Source: Charina bottae (lineage: Eukaryota; Chordata; Lepidosauria; Squamata; Charinaidae). From it: DNA of 64,000 nucleotides. The DNA is taken from positions 37,650,929 to 37,714,928 of the forward strand of contig JALMGJ010000004.1 in the NCBI GenBank assembly GCA_023362775.1. Reading direction: 5' to 3'. Both the position numbers and the translations under genes were made by a program. This document shows, one piece after another, positions 51,101 through 57,657 of this stretch (within the stretch, counting starts at the first letter, position 1; each line of letters begins with the position of its first letter). The notes under the pieces are model-generated. The model searched no databases, was not told the DNA's origin, and saw only the letters and a program-made list of their open reading frames with translations.

Positions 51101-52201
51101 GCAACGGAGGATCTATGCTAAACAGTTTGTAAGCTAAGAAACTGCAAATCTTACATTCAGCATTAAGTGAAGTGCACGAGATAGTAGCTACAGTATTACC
51201 ATACAGAATTGAGACAGCTGCAGAATAGCTCATCTTTAGCTACCACTTAATTCTCCCAGCATTTCCAAAGCAATCCCTCTATAATACTCATGATGTGGAA
51301 TGCATATTAGCCCCCCCCCCATTTTTGCAACATAAAATTCCTTCAAATTAAGCTTTGACTTCAATATTGTTGTGAAAGTCCAAAATAGGTAGCCTGTGCT
51401 ATTACAGTATGATGTATTTTTTCAGAGGTAAGGTTTTACTATGCTCAATAGAATATATATTCTGCTAAAAGTAGCCTGGATTGCAATTTAAAGCAACAAT
51501 CCTATGTATACTTCCCTGGAAATAGTCCAACATTTCAAAGTAGGCATGTATAAGATTTTTCTGCCAGGATTCAATGCTGTACATACTTACTAGGCAATGA
51601 GCCACATGAAAAAAATCTTATTCCTCTGCGTAAAGGATTAGGATGCATGGCTGCTTCTACACTAGTTAGCCCATTAGTTAGCCAAATAAGGAACTTAGAA
51701 AACATATTTTACATTGCAGACAAGTATTTCATACTATATATGAAATTAGCTATTGCCACTTCATATTTGCAGACTGTAAAGTACTCAAAGAGGACATCAG
51801 GAGTCCAATAAAGGTTGTCAGTTTTGGAACCAGAAACAAATACACATATTACATAATACAGTACACACAATACCCAGATTAAAATACAAAACCTCCACAG
51901 CATCTTGTTACTGGGTAGATCATGTTATATTCTATCGCTTAGTCATATGAACATCAATCAAGACTATGCTTGAAGAAACGCAAGTAGCCCAAGTCCCAAA
52001 TCGACTGAGAAAGTAAACTTACAATTTTGCATAGAAGTCACATATTTCTTTGTATACTTTTACGTCACTGTGCCTGCGCTGCAATTTTGACACAGCTCTT
52101 TCGCCCTTGTTCGCATGGTTGTCATGGGCGTTTTGATGAACCTGTGATACTTCTTCGTTCTCTGGAATTGCATAGGAGTGTCCTCTGCTTTGGAATTCCA
52201 T
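25379..52201 (-). CDS. LIMS1: LIMS1 (PINCH1), full coding region, 10 coding exons plus an alternative last exon
   Basis: The spliced product is PINCH1, an adaptor made of five LIM zinc-binding domains. By family knowledge it joins ILK and parvin at focal adhesions, with LIM1 contacting ILK. The zinc ligands are visible: CERC..CFVC in LIM1, CCHQC in LIM2, CQKC..CANC in LIM3, CGAC..CAKC in LIM4 and CFHC..CSTC in LIM5. All exons have GT-AG borders and exact phases. Using 52023-52201 as first coding exon and 25379-25493 as last gives 386 aa; starting at the internal Met (49469) gives 325 aa, the usual PINCH1 length. The gene lies directly upstream of RANBP2 on the same strand. No stops or frameshifts were seen. 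Untranslated upstream exons and other promoters may lie beyond the right edge. Confidence 0.97.
26046..26198. mobile_element. Short Penelope-type insertion with inverted arms and 18-bp target duplication
   Basis: Arms carrying GAGTCCTTGGTGCTCTCTGA are inverted around a CTGAAGA..GAAACGTC core. The insert is flanked by the same 18 bases beginning ATTAGAACTTCC (26028-26045 and 26199-26216). Same terminal sequence as the Penelope-like element at 40285. Confidence 0.85.
26091..26124 (+). ncRNA. Hammerhead-ribozyme-like motif (Penelope terminus, family 1)
   Basis: CTGAAGA is followed by a stem TGTTGCC/TGGCAA with a short loop, then TGAAACGTC. This is the order of the hammerhead core (CUGANGA, stem II, GAAA, short stem III). 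Such motifs are known in Penelope-like elements. Activity is not shown. Confidence 0.6.
26220..27850. other. LIMS1 region between the alternative last exons
   Basis: This stretch separates exon A from exon B. It would be the 3' UTR and downstream sequence of the exon-A transcript (a minus-strand AATAAA is at 27199-27204) or intron for the exon-B transcript. No other gene seen. Confidence 0.5.
27856..28003 (-). CDS. LIMS1: LIMS1 alternative last coding exon A (lysine-rich tail)
   Basis: After a CTGAAAG acceptor this exon reads [20 protein letters not shown], then a charged tail ending [11 protein letters not shown] and a TAA. It is collinear with exon B (25379-25493): FVE(I/F)D(L/M)KPVC is shared, and it supplies the last C-x2-C zinc ligands of LIM5. 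It has 48 codons against 37 in exon B, giving a 397-aa product with the extension. The conserved zinc ligands and open frame argue for a used alternative terminal exon, not a decayed duplicate. Confidence 0.85.
28743..28818 (-). CDS. LIMS1: LIMS1 exon, middle of LIM5
   Basis: This exon is 76 nt, from TTCTTAG to GTAAGT. It encodes [20 protein letters not shown] and ends TKLTL plus AA. It must be followed by one of two alternative last coding exons, both of which start with a base completing Lys. Confidence 0.95.
29920..30142 (+). repeat. CR1-type tail followed by a compound microsatellite
   Basis: A CR1-like end (GGGGGAGATGGGCGGTGATA) is followed by (AAAT)n, (AAAC)n and (TAAC)n, a second GATGGGCGGTGATA, then (GATA)n of about 16 units (about 30078-30142). 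Confidence 0.8.
30150..30320. mobile_element. Penelope-type terminus, palindromic, family 2
   Basis: ATTCAAGCTACAG and AACTGGATTTCTATTTCTCA arms face each other around a degenerate GGAAACGTTTCACTCC core. It matches the 53.7-54.3 kb cluster and is followed by (GCTA)n. Confidence 0.75.
31780..31828 (-). CDS. LIMS1: LIMS1 exon, first zinc pair of LIM5
   Basis: This 49-nt exon lies between CCGCAG and GTGAGT. It encodes [16 protein letters not shown] plus one base. Its phase fits only the next exon starting with TT (Val). Confidence 0.94.
31955..32580 (+). pseudogene. CR1-type LINE reverse transcriptase fragment
   Basis: The plus strand reads [20 protein letters not shown] and then [19 protein letters not shown], the RT finger/palm region. 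The catalytic YADD-like site has decayed to YNDD, with a poly-C run (about 32298-32313) and frameshifts. It ends in a CR1-like 3' UTR (CACCCAGAGTCC). It lies in a LIMS1 intron. Confidence 0.8.
33182..33297. mobile_element. Palindromic hAT-like MITE
   Basis: It begins CAGTGTTTCTCAACCTTAGC and ends with its inverse, flanked by perfect 8-bp CTCCCATA (33174-33181 and 33298-33305). Confidence 0.9.
34218..34310 (-). CDS. LIMS1: LIMS1 exon, LIM4
   Basis: This exon is 93 nt (31 codons, phase 0), from TCATAG to GTTTGG. It encodes [20 protein letters not shown] and ends AYCETHYNQ. Confidence 0.95.
34542..34792. mobile_element. hAT-like non-autonomous element
   Basis: The ends CAGGGCTTTCCAAAG and GTTTGGAAAGCTCTG are flanked by perfect 8-bp TTCTAAGG (34534-34541 and 34793-34800). 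It lies about 230 bp from the LIM4 exon of LIMS1. Confidence 0.9.
35685..35835 (-). CDS. LIMS1: LIMS1 exon, end of LIM3 and start of LIM4
   Basis: This exon is 151 nt, from GAACAG to GTAAGC. It encodes [20 protein letters not shown] and then [20 protein letters not shown], ending QWHVE. Confidence 0.96.
36420..36700 (-). repeat. Dispersed LTR-like repeat, copy 2
   Basis: Related to 18150-18445 (shared GGTAGACCAG, ACTTTATTG, AACAGAATCTT). The minus strand has an AATAAA near the end. Class uncertain. Confidence 0.5.
37397..37546 (-). CDS. LIMS1: LIMS1 exon, end of LIM2 and LIM3
   Basis: This exon is 150 nt, from TCTTAG to GTAATG. It encodes [20 protein letters not shown] and ends PDHFNCANC plus two bases. 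Confidence 0.95.
37905..38985 (-). mobile_element. CR1-type LINE, 5'-truncated, with 3' UTR and AATAAA-rich tail
   Basis: It has a long C-terminal ORF2 frame and a 3' UTR containing ACCGCCCAGAGTC..GAGATGGGCGGTGATAAAT, ending in (AAAT)n. It is inserted in a LIMS1 intron on the same strand as the gene. Confidence 0.9.
38071..38982 (-). pseudogene. CR1-type ORF2 C-terminal fragment (303 codons, open)
   Basis: The frame contains [18 protein letters not shown], the KTE motif after the RT active site, and then [35 protein letters not shown] and [11 protein letters not shown], all characteristic of CR1/L3-type LINEs. The RT catalytic domain and endonuclease are missing, so it cannot work alone. The uninterrupted frame suggests a fairly young copy. 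Confidence 0.9.
39045..39230 (+). mobile_element. tRNA-derived SINE (MIR-like layout)
   Basis: GAGCTAGTGTGGCTTAGTGG is the tRNA-like start, followed by TTGGGTGACTTTCGACCAGTCACTT and CTACCTCACAGGGT. Confidence 0.6.
39976..40096 (-). CDS. LIMS1: LIMS1 exon, LIM2
   Basis: This exon is 121 nt, from TTGTAG to GTCAGT. It encodes [20 protein letters not shown] and ends DIGFVKNAG. Confidence 0.95.
40334..40367 (-). ncRNA. Hammerhead-ribozyme-like motif at the Penelope 3' terminus (family 1)
   Basis: The minus strand reads CTGAAGATGTTGCC, a short loop, GGCAATGAAACGTC. Pairing GTTGCC/GGCAAT forms stem II and the CUGANGA and GAAA cores are intact. Activity untested. Confidence 0.65.
40597..41118 (-). 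pseudogene. Penelope-like protein, GIY-YIG endonuclease part
   Basis: The frame has [19 protein letters not shown], a GIY-YIG signature of the Penelope type with the CKDC linker, then [14 protein letters not shown] with the catalytic Arg region. It is open for 173 codons but separated from the RT by frame breaks. Confidence 0.88.
41640..42000 (-). pseudogene. Penelope-like protein, RT part
   Basis: It resumes after the insertion with [17 protein letters not shown] and [19 protein letters not shown], the latter carrying the first catalytic Asp region. Frames break soon after. Confidence 0.85.
42005..42378 (-). mobile_element. Composite SINE nested in the Penelope-like element
   Basis: The minus strand has CAGTTCGAAAGCTTAGCAAG and GTAGATAAATTGGGTACCACC, related to the Sauria SINE body, but ends with a CR1-type tail (CCGCCCAGAGTCC..GGGATGGGCGGGGTATAAAT). 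A GTAT duplication flanks it (42001-42004 and 42375-42378). It splits the Penelope motif HKPGI from the following PLRPI. Confidence 0.7.
42400..42900 (-). pseudogene. Penelope-like protein, N-terminal part
   Basis: The open frame has [35 protein letters not shown] and [15 protein letters not shown]. The last is the conserved G-(L/C)PK-(I/V)HK motif preceding the Penelope RT. The frame is then cut by an inserted element. Confidence 0.88.
42962..44600. other. LIMS1 intron, nothing recognised
   Basis: AT-rich intron between the Penelope-like element and the LIM1/LIM2 exon. No open frame here shows a known domain. Confidence 0.45.
44621..44687 (-). CDS. LIMS1: LIMS1 exon, end of LIM1 and start of LIM2
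   Basis: This exon is 67 nt, from TTTCAG to GTGAGT. It encodes [20 protein letters not shown] plus QCG. Confidence 0.95.
45240..45410 (-). mobile_element. tRNA-derived SINE fragment
   Basis: It contains TTCTATCCCGCTGTTTCTCC and GAGAGAGTCACTGGCCCAAAG, as in the copy at 48230-48478, but diverged. Confidence 0.55.
45444..45713. mobile_element. hAT-like non-autonomous element
   Basis: The ends CAGAGCTTTCCAAAC and CTTTGGAAAGCCCTG are flanked by perfect 8-bp GCATAGAG (45436-45443 and 45714-45721). Closest in sequence to 21005-21273. Confidence 0.9.
46104..46443. mobile_element. hAT-like non-autonomous element, GC-rich form
   Basis: The ends GAGGGCTTTCCAAACTT and CAGTTTGGATAGCTATG are flanked by GCTTAGTA and GCTTACTA (7 of 8 match; 46096-46103 and 46444-46451). 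Confidence 0.85.
46452..48225. other. LIMS1 intron, nothing recognised
   Basis: AT-rich intron without recognisable repeats or exons apart from the elements listed on each side. Confidence 0.45.
48230..48478 (-). mobile_element. tRNA-derived SINE (MIR-like layout), near complete
   Basis: The minus strand starts GGAGAGCCAGTTTGGTCTAG (A box), has GTGAGTTCTAGTCCCGCC (B box), then TGGGTGACCTTGGGCCAGTC and CCTCACAGGGTTGTTGTTG, and ends GGCGGGATAGAAAATAAATA. Confidence 0.8.
49314..49473 (-). CDS. LIMS1: LIMS1 exon with common start Met, LIM1
   Basis: This exon is 160 nt, from TTATAG to GTCAGT. It encodes [20 protein letters not shown] and the first zinc cluster of LIM1, ending FPEGLFYE. The internal Met at 49469 is the start of the short 325-aa form. 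Confidence 0.96.
49955..50275 (-). mobile_element. CR1-type LINE 3' end
   Basis: It carries the end of ORF2 (frame with [13 protein letters not shown] residues, diverged), a CR1 3' UTR with GAGATGGGCGGTAATACAAAT, and an (AAAT)n tail. It lies in the LIMS1 intron upstream of the common-start exon. Confidence 0.8.
50290..52015. other. LIMS1 first coding intron, nothing recognised
   Basis: AT-rich intron with a short poly-C run near 51310. I see no exon, RNA gene or recognisable repeat. Confidence 0.5.
52023..52201 (-). CDS. LIMS1: LIMS1 alternative N-terminal extension exon
   Basis: An ATG at 52201 opens 59 codons ending at a GTAAGT donor (52017-52022). It encodes [17 protein letters not shown] and ends [18 protein letters not shown]. 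The TT overhang joins the next exon's C to make Phe, giving FYAKFN before the standard PINCH1 Met. This matches my memory of the longer vertebrate LIMS1 isoform, which carries the same IPENEE and [12 protein letters not shown] motifs. Confidence 0.9.
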
Positions 52202-52925
52202 TCTTAATTTGCAACTGTTTGAAAAACAACTGTAGCAGAGAGCTCTGAAGAAGCCACCGAAGGTAGGAAGAAGGAGAGGAACGATCCTTAATGGGGACTT
52301 GACTAAGAACTGGATTTAGCTGCGTGCAGTTTGAAGAGCTTCAAGTTAAAGTTCAGCGACAGAACAGTTTGAATGTCACTGTGAGGTTAGGGGTGTCAGA
52401 GGAACCCAAGCAGCAAATTCCACTGGAAGGTGGTAACAGCAACTTAGGCGGAACAGATGATCTCTTCTATTTACTGCTATTAGCGAGAGTTGACTACGGC
52501 AATGCTGTTAGAGAGAAATGTAAGCCTGGGCATGCTAGTTGTCACTGACCGTTTAATGTGGAAAAACTTACTCCAGTATGCTGGCATGCCTTTATATTTA
52601 TATCAGGATTGTTAACGCCTTTGCAAAGATTAGAAGGAAACACTGTATTAGGAAAACCTCATTCAGGAAAACTGTTTTTAAAAAAGGACCCTTTGCAAAT
52701 TCTTGATTTGTTTTCTGGGTCATTTCTTTTCTGCATCTTTTCTGCTTTAGCACATTAGCAAAAGCAACACTGGGCAACTAGCATGCATGATCATAGTATC
52801 TTCGTAAGATGCCTTTTTGATATGAAAGATGCATTTCCATGTCAGAAAAAACATTAACAGTAAGAATATAGCACTACGGCACTTTTCATAAGACACTCTT
52901 TTGTACGTCAGAGGATTTAAAAAAC

Positions 52926-52978
52926 TATCATCATCACCGTCATCATCATCACCATCACCATCATCATCATCACCATAC
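52926..52978. repeat. CAT/CAC microsatellite
   Basis: Run of TCATCATCACC-type triplets upstream of LIMS1. Confidence 0.85.
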
Positions 52979-53769
52979 AATTCTCCTAAAATAATCCAGT
53001 GAGTTTGTGTCTTACAAATTTTTATATGAGGTTTGAAGCAGACATTTCCTACTGATGGTATGTTTTAACAAGGGCCACTGGGTCATGCTAAGTTACTATA
53101 GGAGCTGTCCTAGTTTACTGTAACGTATTTGTGGCAAGATACTTGATTTGGGAAGTCTTCAACAGGAATAGCATGTTTTTGGAATGAAATGTTTATAGCA
53201 GATCTAACTCCATGCATGGATATCTCAGATTGTATGGAAACTCACAAAAAGGTACAGATGATAGTACCAAGTACAAAGGGACGTACAGAGAGAAGCGTCA
53301 AGTAAAAAGGAGTACCAAGGACGTGAAAAAAGAGGTTAAGGAGTATGTTTTGTTACTGTGAAACCAGAGTACCCAAATAGGCCTTTAGGGTGATCCAAAT
53401 CTCCATCTAACTATGCTCCAATATAAAAGAGAAACAGGAGGTGGAATTTTGCTTATGAACTTTACAAGCTTTCCAAATTTCCTTATTAAAGAATGTATCA
53501 CTATGTATATATTATCAAGTTAATTATTTCCAATTTTTTGATTCTAAAGGCATGTTTAAATTTACATGGCAGTTCATGTAAAGACATGTTTACATTCAGA
53601 TGGCGGCTTATGTAAAGTTCTAGGATAAAAGAAACACACACAATCTCCTTTGGATGATAAAGGGACTTAGAAATAAACATCTCAAATAACCATGACCTAG
53701 CCCCAGGTGCAAGGTCACACAGCCACCCTAGAAACATATTTAAGGATTCCCTTACTAACTTTGCCCAGA

Positions 53770-53803
53770 CTGAAGAAGCTTCTTGGATAAGGAGCGAAAC
53801 GTT
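53770..53803 (+). ncRNA. Hammerhead-ribozyme-like motif (family 2)
   Basis: CTGAAGA, then GCTTCTT/AAGGAGC pairing with a GGAT loop (stem II), then GAAACGTT. Same order as a hammerhead core; activity untested. Confidence 0.55.
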
Positions 53804-54024
53804 TCCACTGAGAAAATAGAAATCCAGTTGACATGATTCAAGCTACAGATTAGCATTTCAACGTGCACCCAGAAACCTATTGGTAACACATCTAAGGCCT
53901 ATACAATAGGTATAATATGATCATGGTGATGAAGACCTTCCTGGCTGTCTTCAAAGTTCTTCAGGAGTACCACATACCTTAAGCTCCAGAATCATGTCAA
54001 CTGGATTTCTATTTTCTCAGTGGA

Positions 54025-54058
54025 AACGTTTCGCTCCTTATCCAAGAAGCTTCTTCAG
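54025..54058 (-). ncRNA. Hammerhead-ribozyme-like motif (family 2)
   Basis: Minus-strand copy of the 53770 motif with the same core and stem II. Confidence 0.55.
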
Positions 54059-54187
54059 TCTGAGCAAAGTTGGTAAGGGAATCCTAAATATGTTTCTAGG
54101 TAGCTGTGTGACCTTACCTAGCCCCAGGTGTAGGGTCACACAGCTACCTAGAAACATTTAAGGATTCCCTTACTAACTTTGCTCAGA

Positions 54188-54221
54188 CTGAAGAAGCTTC
54201 TTGGATAAGGAGCGAAACGTT
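54188..54221 (+). ncRNA. Hammerhead-ribozyme-like motif (family 2)
   Basis: Identical core to 53770-53803, in the third terminus of the cluster. Confidence 0.55.
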
Positions 54222-54632
54222 TCCACTGAGAAAATAGAAATCCAGTTGACATGATTCAAGCTACAGACTGTTCCACCTGGATGACTGAGAACCTTCATCG
54301 ACACACAATCCTGAAAATCAGGAATCCAGTTTCCCTCCCACAAAGAACAATGGATTACGATCAACTAGATTGCAGCTAGTACAATTAGAGATTAAGGAGA
54401 TATTGTATCACCCAGGTGACTTTACAATCCTCTTTCTTCTTTTGATTTTTTAAAATACTGGCTGTTTTGGAAATAAATAAAATCTAAAACCTTTCAAATA
54501 TTTGTCAAAGTAGGGAATACCACTTCATTTTTTTCTAGTACAGAAGTGTCTACAAGCCCATAAAATGAACACTATATGTTTGTTTGATTATTACACACCA
54601 GAGTTACTGTAAGACTTGAAAATACATGAATA

Positions 54633-55331
54633 CAGGTAGTCCTCAACTTATGACAGCAATTGGGACCAGAATTTTCATTGCTAAGCGATGCGGTCATAAA
54701 GTCCAACCACATCGCTTAGAGATGGCAATCCCTGCAGTCCTGATTGCCATTGTCAACCGAATCCCACGATAGTTAGGCGAGGCAACTTCCTGCTGGTTTC
54801 TCACAACCAAGTCAGTGGGGAAGCTGGCAGGAAGTTGCATGTCCCAGGGTCGGAGAGGGTGTGCGAGGTGTGAGGGAGGCGTGGACAAGGGTGCGTAAGG
54901 GTGTGAGGGAGGCACAGCGAGGCTTGGAGAGGGTGTGTGAGGGTGCATGGGGGTGTGCAAGGGAGGCGCGGCGAGGCAAGGGAGGGCGTGTGGGGGTGCA
55001 CAAGTGGCCAGTGCGAGCGCAGAGGGGCTGAGAGAGGGTGCGCGGGTCGGGGAGACTTACCCCAGTGACTTGTGACCTTACCTGCTGGCTTCCCCAATGA
55101 CTTTCTGGGGAAGCCAGCAGGGAAGGTTGCAAATGGTGATCACGTGATCACAGGGCACTGCAACCGGTCATAAGTGCGAGCTGGATGCCAAGCACCCAGA
55201 TCGCAATCATGTGACCTTAGCGGTGCTGGGGCAGCCAGAACTCTGAGGACCGGTCATAACCACTATTTGTTCAGCACCATTGGAACATTGAATGGTCGCT
55301 GAGCAAATGCTCGTAAGTTGAGGACTGCTTG
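54633..55331. mobile_element. Non-autonomous DNA transposon with G-rich minisatellite
   Basis: The inverted ends CAGGTAGTCCTCAACTTATG and CAAGCAGTCCTCAACTTACG are flanked by TA. Subterminal GGTCATAA motifs are repeated. About 54840-55060 is a G-rich array of GTGTGAGGGAGGC-like units. Confidence 0.75.
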
Positions 55332-55534
55332 TAGATATGATGGATATTCAAGACATAAGTTTGCTATTGAAAACAGATGCCAGAAACTGTGTCCTGAGAC
55401 TACATTTATAAGGGCTTGAAATAATATATATTTGTCTTAATGTCCATTTTATCAAGGGCCAAACTACACATTCTATCAAGCAAGCTAGTTATTTTAAAGA
55501 TTTGTCATTATACTACAAGCATAATGTATAAGGG

Positions 55535-55861
55535 GGCATGGTGGCTCAGCGGGTAAGACGCCAGGCTTGTCGATCAGAAGATCGTAAGTTCGAAGGTTCG
55601 AATCCCTAGCCCCGCGTGATGGAGTGAGCTCCCGCACTAGCCCCAGCTCTTGCCAACCTAGCAATTCGAAAGCATGCAAATGCAAGTAGATTAATAGGTA
55701 CCACTTTGGTGGGTAGGTAACAGCGTTCCACATGCGTCATGCAGCCACATGACCGTGGAAGCTTCTTCGGACAGCGCTGGCTCTTCGGCTAACAAACGGA
55801 GATGAGCACCGGCCCCTAGAGTCGGACACGACTGCACAAATGTGCACGGGGAACCTTTACC
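55535..55861 (+). mobile_element. Sauria-type SINE
   Basis: It has a tRNA-like head (GGTGGCTCAGCGGGTAAGAC, then GGTTCGAATCC as B box), the shared body, and a BovB-like GAGTCGGACACGACTGC tail. It lies upstream of LIMS1. Confidence 0.9.
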
Positions 55862-56299
55862 TACAAGTATTTGAGCCTCCCATACAACTCCCATAGCTTC
55901 TGTACATCATGACCAAGAGAATCAAGAATTATAGTTATTGTAGCCAATTTTTCAGTAGGGCATTATATTCCTGCCCCAATACAATCTCTACATTCCGAAT
56001 TCCCCTGAAAGGCAATTTGCCTTAAAAGGTCCCATTTTCAGCAAGATAATGGCCTAAGAAGGTTTATCTCCTTCAGTTCTAATCTGTTTCTTGGGTGAAT
56101 CTTTTTCTTAAAAAAAAGAACTTGCAGCTCCTAAGTAGATTTTTAAAGAACATAATTTAGCCATAAATTGGCTTTTCTTCTTGAATCTGATTATTTGCAG
56201 CTCAGCTATCACTTAATGGGTGCAGAATTCTGGATGGAAAACTTGTGTGAATCCTATATAGGTATGGAAATCAAACAGCACAATATACCCTAATCAAGG

Positions 56300-56470
56300 A
56301 ACTATTAACTCAGCCATGGTATATAAACAGAGAGCAAGTCCCACTCCCTTTTCGCACTGAAGATGTTGCCTAGCCTGGCAATGAAACGTCTGCAAGAAAA
56401 CAACAAGGCTCAGAGAGCACCAAGGACTCCACAGTTCAACCCTGAACTACAAATATTCTCTTTAATTGAT
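56300..56470 (+). mobile_element. Penelope-type terminus (family 1)
   Basis: It shares CACTCCCTTTT, the hammerhead-like core, GGCTCAGAGAGCACCAAGGA and CTACAAATATTCTCTTTAAT with the copies at 26046 and 40285. Confidence 0.8.
56357..56390 (+). ncRNA. Hammerhead-ribozyme-like motif (family 1)
   Basis: CTGAAGATGTTGCC, loop TAGCC, TGGCAATGAAACGTC: same core and stem II as at 26091 and 40334. Confidence 0.6.
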
Positions 56471-57483
56471 AGGTATGGAAAATATGTCCAATAAGTATTG
56501 TGCCCTTTCAACATTCCTATTAACCCATCAGTGTGTCTTAACACTTTTTAACTGAAGGTAGCATGAGAAGCAGTTAGAAGAGGTTGTGGGAGAGATGAAA
56601 TTTAGAGATTTCACTGTTATTTCTTAACAGTAAAGCTTTTTAAAACTATGGCTTATGTAAGCATTATTTAAAGAGCTGTATAGTGGTACACACATCCGTT
56701 ACCATTAAAGGATAAAATATTTAAGAATATGGCAATCATGCAAGGTCTCAGACATTATTAGTCACCTACTTGTACATGTCTCTTCAGCATTTCAGACAGA
56801 CTAAGGAGAACAAATAACAAAAAGAAGACATCTTCCTTTGGTTTAAAAAATGAAAGATGTTCATCATTGCCAATATTTTCCACAAGCAACTAGGGAAGTA
56901 ATTTATGCTATGTGGCATACATTTTAAAAACTTGCAACTGGTATTGGACAGTTTCTGAAATTCATGCTGTGATCTTTTCTTAGAATGTAAGTTTAATTCA
57001 GGGAGATTTTCTATTAAATAGATGTGTTTCTTGATACAAAATCAGCTGAAACTTCATATTGGCCTGATTTACATCTAATGCTCTGCTATAAGCTAATGTG
57101 ATGTATTTGTTTTCAGTTTATGTGATGTTTAACTATAATGTCCCCTTCATGGATCACTGCCTTGTCGTGGCGAAGGGGCTTGCGTAACTCAATGAAGTCA
57201 GGTCAAGAAGAACAGGTCATGACGGAGAGTTCTGACAAAACGTGGTCCAAAACTGGAGGAGGGAATGGCAAACCACTCCAGTATCCTTGCCAAGAAAACC
57301 CATGGACAGTATCAAAAGGCTAAAAGATATGACGCCAGAAGATGAGCCCCTCAGGTCGGAAGGTGTCCAAAATGCTACTGGGGAAGAGCGGAGGGCAATT
57401 CCGAGTAGCTCCAGAAAGAGTGAAACGGCTGGGCCAAAGCCGAAAGGACGCTCAGCTGTGGATGTGTCTGGAAGTGGAAGGAA

Positions 57484-57655
57484 AGTCCGATGCTGTAAAG
57501 AACAATATTGCATAGGAACCTGGAATGTAAGATCTATGAATCAAGGTAAGCTGGAGGTGGTCAAACATGAGATGACAAGATTGAACATCGACATCTTGGG
57601 AATCAGCGAACTAAAATGGACAGGAATGGGTGAATTTAATTCAGGAGACTGTTGT
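57484..57655 (+). pseudogene. BovB endonuclease remnant
   Basis: The frame has GTWNVRSMNQGKLEVVKHEM and DILGISELKWTGMGEFNSG, the start of an APE-type endonuclease. It stops at about residue 50, where an internal deletion joins it out of frame to the region before the RT. The catalytic Glu region (SELKW) remains but later Asp/His residues are gone. Confidence 0.88.
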
Positions 57656-57657
57656 AG

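Larger units (their letters stand above)
53690..54310. mobile_element. Cluster of three Penelope-type termini (family 2), two direct and one inverted
   Basis: Copies at about 53697-53850 (+), 53990-54112 (-) and 54118-54305 (+) share AACTTTGC(C/T)CAGACTGAAG, CGAAACGTTTCCACTGAG and TTGACATGATTCAAGCTACA. The second and third abut head to head, forming a long near-perfect palindrome centred near 54122. Confidence 0.8.

Noticed and set aside
54694..55132. Overlapping minus-strand Pro/His-rich frames
   Set aside because: They are produced by the G-rich minisatellite in the MITE, open in three registers with no domain.
55535..55610. Possible tRNA gene
   Set aside because: A and B boxes are visible but the sequence is the head of a SINE present in several copies and does not fold to a standard tRNA by eye.
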